The position numbers and the translations under genes are program-made. Source: Candidatus Thorarchaeota archaeon (GTDB taxonomy: Archaea > Asgardarchaeota > Thorarchaeia > Thorarchaeales > Thorarchaeaceae). Taken from it: a stretch of 6,741 nt of DNA. Each line of letters opens with the position of its first letter. Within the stretch, counting starts at the first letter, position 1. Below are positions 5,520-6,741 of the stretch, piece by piece. The stretch lies in the NCBI GenBank assembly GCA_029856425.1, contig JAHQWZ010000102.1:1-6741 (forward strand), in the 5' to 3' direction. Under the pieces are notes generated by a model that was not told the origin of the DNA, did not search any database, and was given only the letters and a program-made list of their open reading frames with translations.

Positions 5520-6741
5520 GTGGATGATACTGGTGAGCCTGGCTTCAGAAGAGGCACCGCAGTTCTAGTCATCACAGTCATTTTTGTTGCTACTTTTGCT
5601 GTAGCAGCACTAATCCCTAGAAATTCAGATTTCCCTGACCTGAATGTGAGAGTTTGTATCATTGATTCAGGAATCAACAAAGACTATTCTCTGCTTTCTC
5701 GAGTCGTTCTTGAAAGGAGCTTCATCAACACATCCTACGGTTATTCAATGAATTTGAATACAACAGGGGATAGTATGCCCCTAAATAATCCTCATGGGAC
5801 ATATGTTGCGAAAATAATTGCGCGTGACGCACCAGATGCAGCTATTGCGAATGCGAAAGTTGTAACAAGCAATAATACTGCAACCGTAGAATCCATCGTC
5901 GCGGCGATATATTGGGCTGTTGAAGAAGCAGAATGCGATGTAATCAATCTTAGCATCGGGACATATCCATTCATCCAGGGAACACTCCGCGCAGCTGTGA
6001 AGTGGGCTTTTGAGAAGGGCGTAGTAATTGTTGCAGCTGCAGGGAATAATGGAAAGGGTGGAATTGCAGGCACTTCGGTTGAATCACCCGCTGTCTACCC
6101 TGAAGTCATTGCGGTGGGCGCAGTCGATGAACATGGCGAACCTTACGACTTCACTGGGAGGGGGCCGCTGAGAAATAGGACAGCTAAACCTGATATCGTG
6201 GCATATGGATTCTATTCAGTAAATGGAGCTGGTGGTGTCTTTGGAACTAGTTTTGCAGCTCCTATGGTGACTGCAGCCGCAGCAACTATAATCAAGTACT
6301 GTCAGGAGAATGAATGGTCGTGGACTCCTGGGATGATTAAGGCAGTCCTAACTTCAAGTGCTACGTATTTATCATCCGAAAACTGGGAGGTTGGTGCAGG
6401 TCTTCTGAACACTGATATTGCATTGGAATTCGTGAGCAACGTTGTCAAGAGAAATGGTCTCCCTCTGGTCGCTTTCATATCTCCCAGGAATGGCCCATAT
6501 AGTTTTGAAAGATGGTTTGCCAACTCATCAACTATCATTACATGCTCAGTGTTTTGCAGCGGCAATGCCTTATTTACAATTAATTATGCTGGTCTTGCAG
6601 TTGACTATATTCACGGACCTACGACCATCTGGATCAATCAAACTGGATCTTTTCAATTCTCAATGGACATTCCCAGCAATGAGTCACAAGACGGGCTGAG
6701 TCTAATCGTTACGTTGTCATCAACCAATTATGGTATTCTTC
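5520..6741 (+). CDS. Subtilisin-like serine protease (S8), membrane-anchored or secreted, 3' truncated by window
   Basis: Extracytoplasmic serine endopeptidase; 407 codons are visible with no stop, so the C-terminus lies outside the window. The N-terminus has two arginines (10-11) and a hydrophobic helix (about 12-32), a signal anchor or signal peptide. The S8 catalytic core follows with the full triad: D49 in CIIDSG, H92 in PHGTYVA, S244 in GTSFAAPMV, plus oxyanion Asn N176 in AAAGNNG. Only about 15 residues separate the helix from the first catalytic strand, so there is no I9-type propeptide domain of the usual kind. After the core (ending near residue 300) comes a region with strand-like alternation and sequons, probably a beta-sandwich. 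The GTG start is set by GGTGAT at 5509-5514. It diverges from the CPBP gene. The product may act on surface or environmental proteins; the target is unknown. Confidence 0.92.
   Translation, partial: MDDTGEPGFRRGTAVLVITVIFVATFAVAALIPRNSDFPDLNVRVCIIDSGINKDYSLLSRVVLERSFINTSYGYSMNLNTTGDSMPLNNPHGTYVAKIIARDAPDAAIANAKVVTSNNTATVESIVAAIYWAVEEAECDVINLSIGTYPFIQGTLRAAVKWAFEKGVVIVAAAGNNGKGGIAGTSVESPAVYPEVIAVGAVDEHGEPYDFTGRGPLRNRTAKPDIVAYGFYSVNGAGGVFGTSFAAPMVTAAAATIIKYCQENEWSWTPGMIKAVLTSSATYLSSENWEVGAGLLNTDIALEFVSNVVKRNGLPLVAFISPRNGPYSFERWFANSSTIITCSVFCSGNALFTINYAGLAVDYIHGPTTIWINQTGSFQFSMDIPSNESQDGLSLIVTLSSTNYGIL

Noticed and set aside
5547..5615. Possible twin-arginine (Tat) signal at R10-R11 of the subtilase
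   Set aside because: The FRRGTA context lacks the S/T-RR-x-F-L-K pattern, so an ordinary signal anchor or Sec signal is more likely.
5357..5680. Minus-strand open frame of 107 aa between the CPBP and subtilase genes
   Set aside because: It overlaps the start of both well-supported proteins and covers the subtilase signal helix in antisense; no features of its own.
6302..6699. Small open frames on both strands inside the subtilase region
   Set aside because: The subtilase frame runs unbroken through this stretch with the catalytic Ser just before it; the others are shadows.
824..6741. A classic bacteriocin or toxin-immunity operon
   Set aside because: No small precursor peptide, no ABC ATPase and no shared operon; the relevant genes face different directions.

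Overview
The window looks archaeal. Several genes start with GTG or TTG and are preceded by GGTGA(T)-type Shine-Dalgarno (SD) sequences, which pair with the GGUGAU half of the archaeal SD consensus. Candidate TATA boxes lie about 30 bases upstream of some starts. The gene set (AlkA-type glycosylase, clan CD C25-like protease, orphan ABC-2 permease, CPBP membrane protease, membrane-anchored subtilase) suits an environmental archaeon. The general style recalls Asgard lineages such as Thorarchaeia, but that is an impression from memory and a weak inference.

Layout, left to right: (1) a minus-strand HAD phosphatase of the SerB type (28-684); (2) a 139-base divergent promoter region; (3) a plus-strand cytosolic-looking C25/gingipain-like cysteine protease (824-1990); (4) a convergent small four-helix membrane protein of unknown function (1993-2316); (5) an 86-base divergent promoter region; (6) an AlkA-like DNA glycosylase (2403-3335); (7) an ABC-2 type permease on the same strand (3400-4560); (8) a convergent CPBP-family intramembrane protease (4567-5379); (9) a 140-base divergent region with a short perfect inverted repeat; (10) a subtilisin-like serine protease running off the right edge (5520 to beyond 6741). 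This last reading frame has no stop in the window, but its full catalytic triad is visible.

Genes alternate strand almost one by one, and the convergent ends are only 2 and 6 bases apart, so most are probably transcribed singly. Only the glycosylase and the permease could share a transcript, and a TATA-like box lies between them. No single pathway joins the genes. The strongest theme is proteolysis at or near the membrane: three predicted proteases of three unrelated families and one export-type permease within about 6 kb. No RNA gene, mobile element, CRISPR array or tandem repeat was found, and no stretch over 300 bases lacks a gene. The window is mostly ordinary. I do not see clear proof of a new system; the C25-like protein and the protease cluster deserve the closest look.
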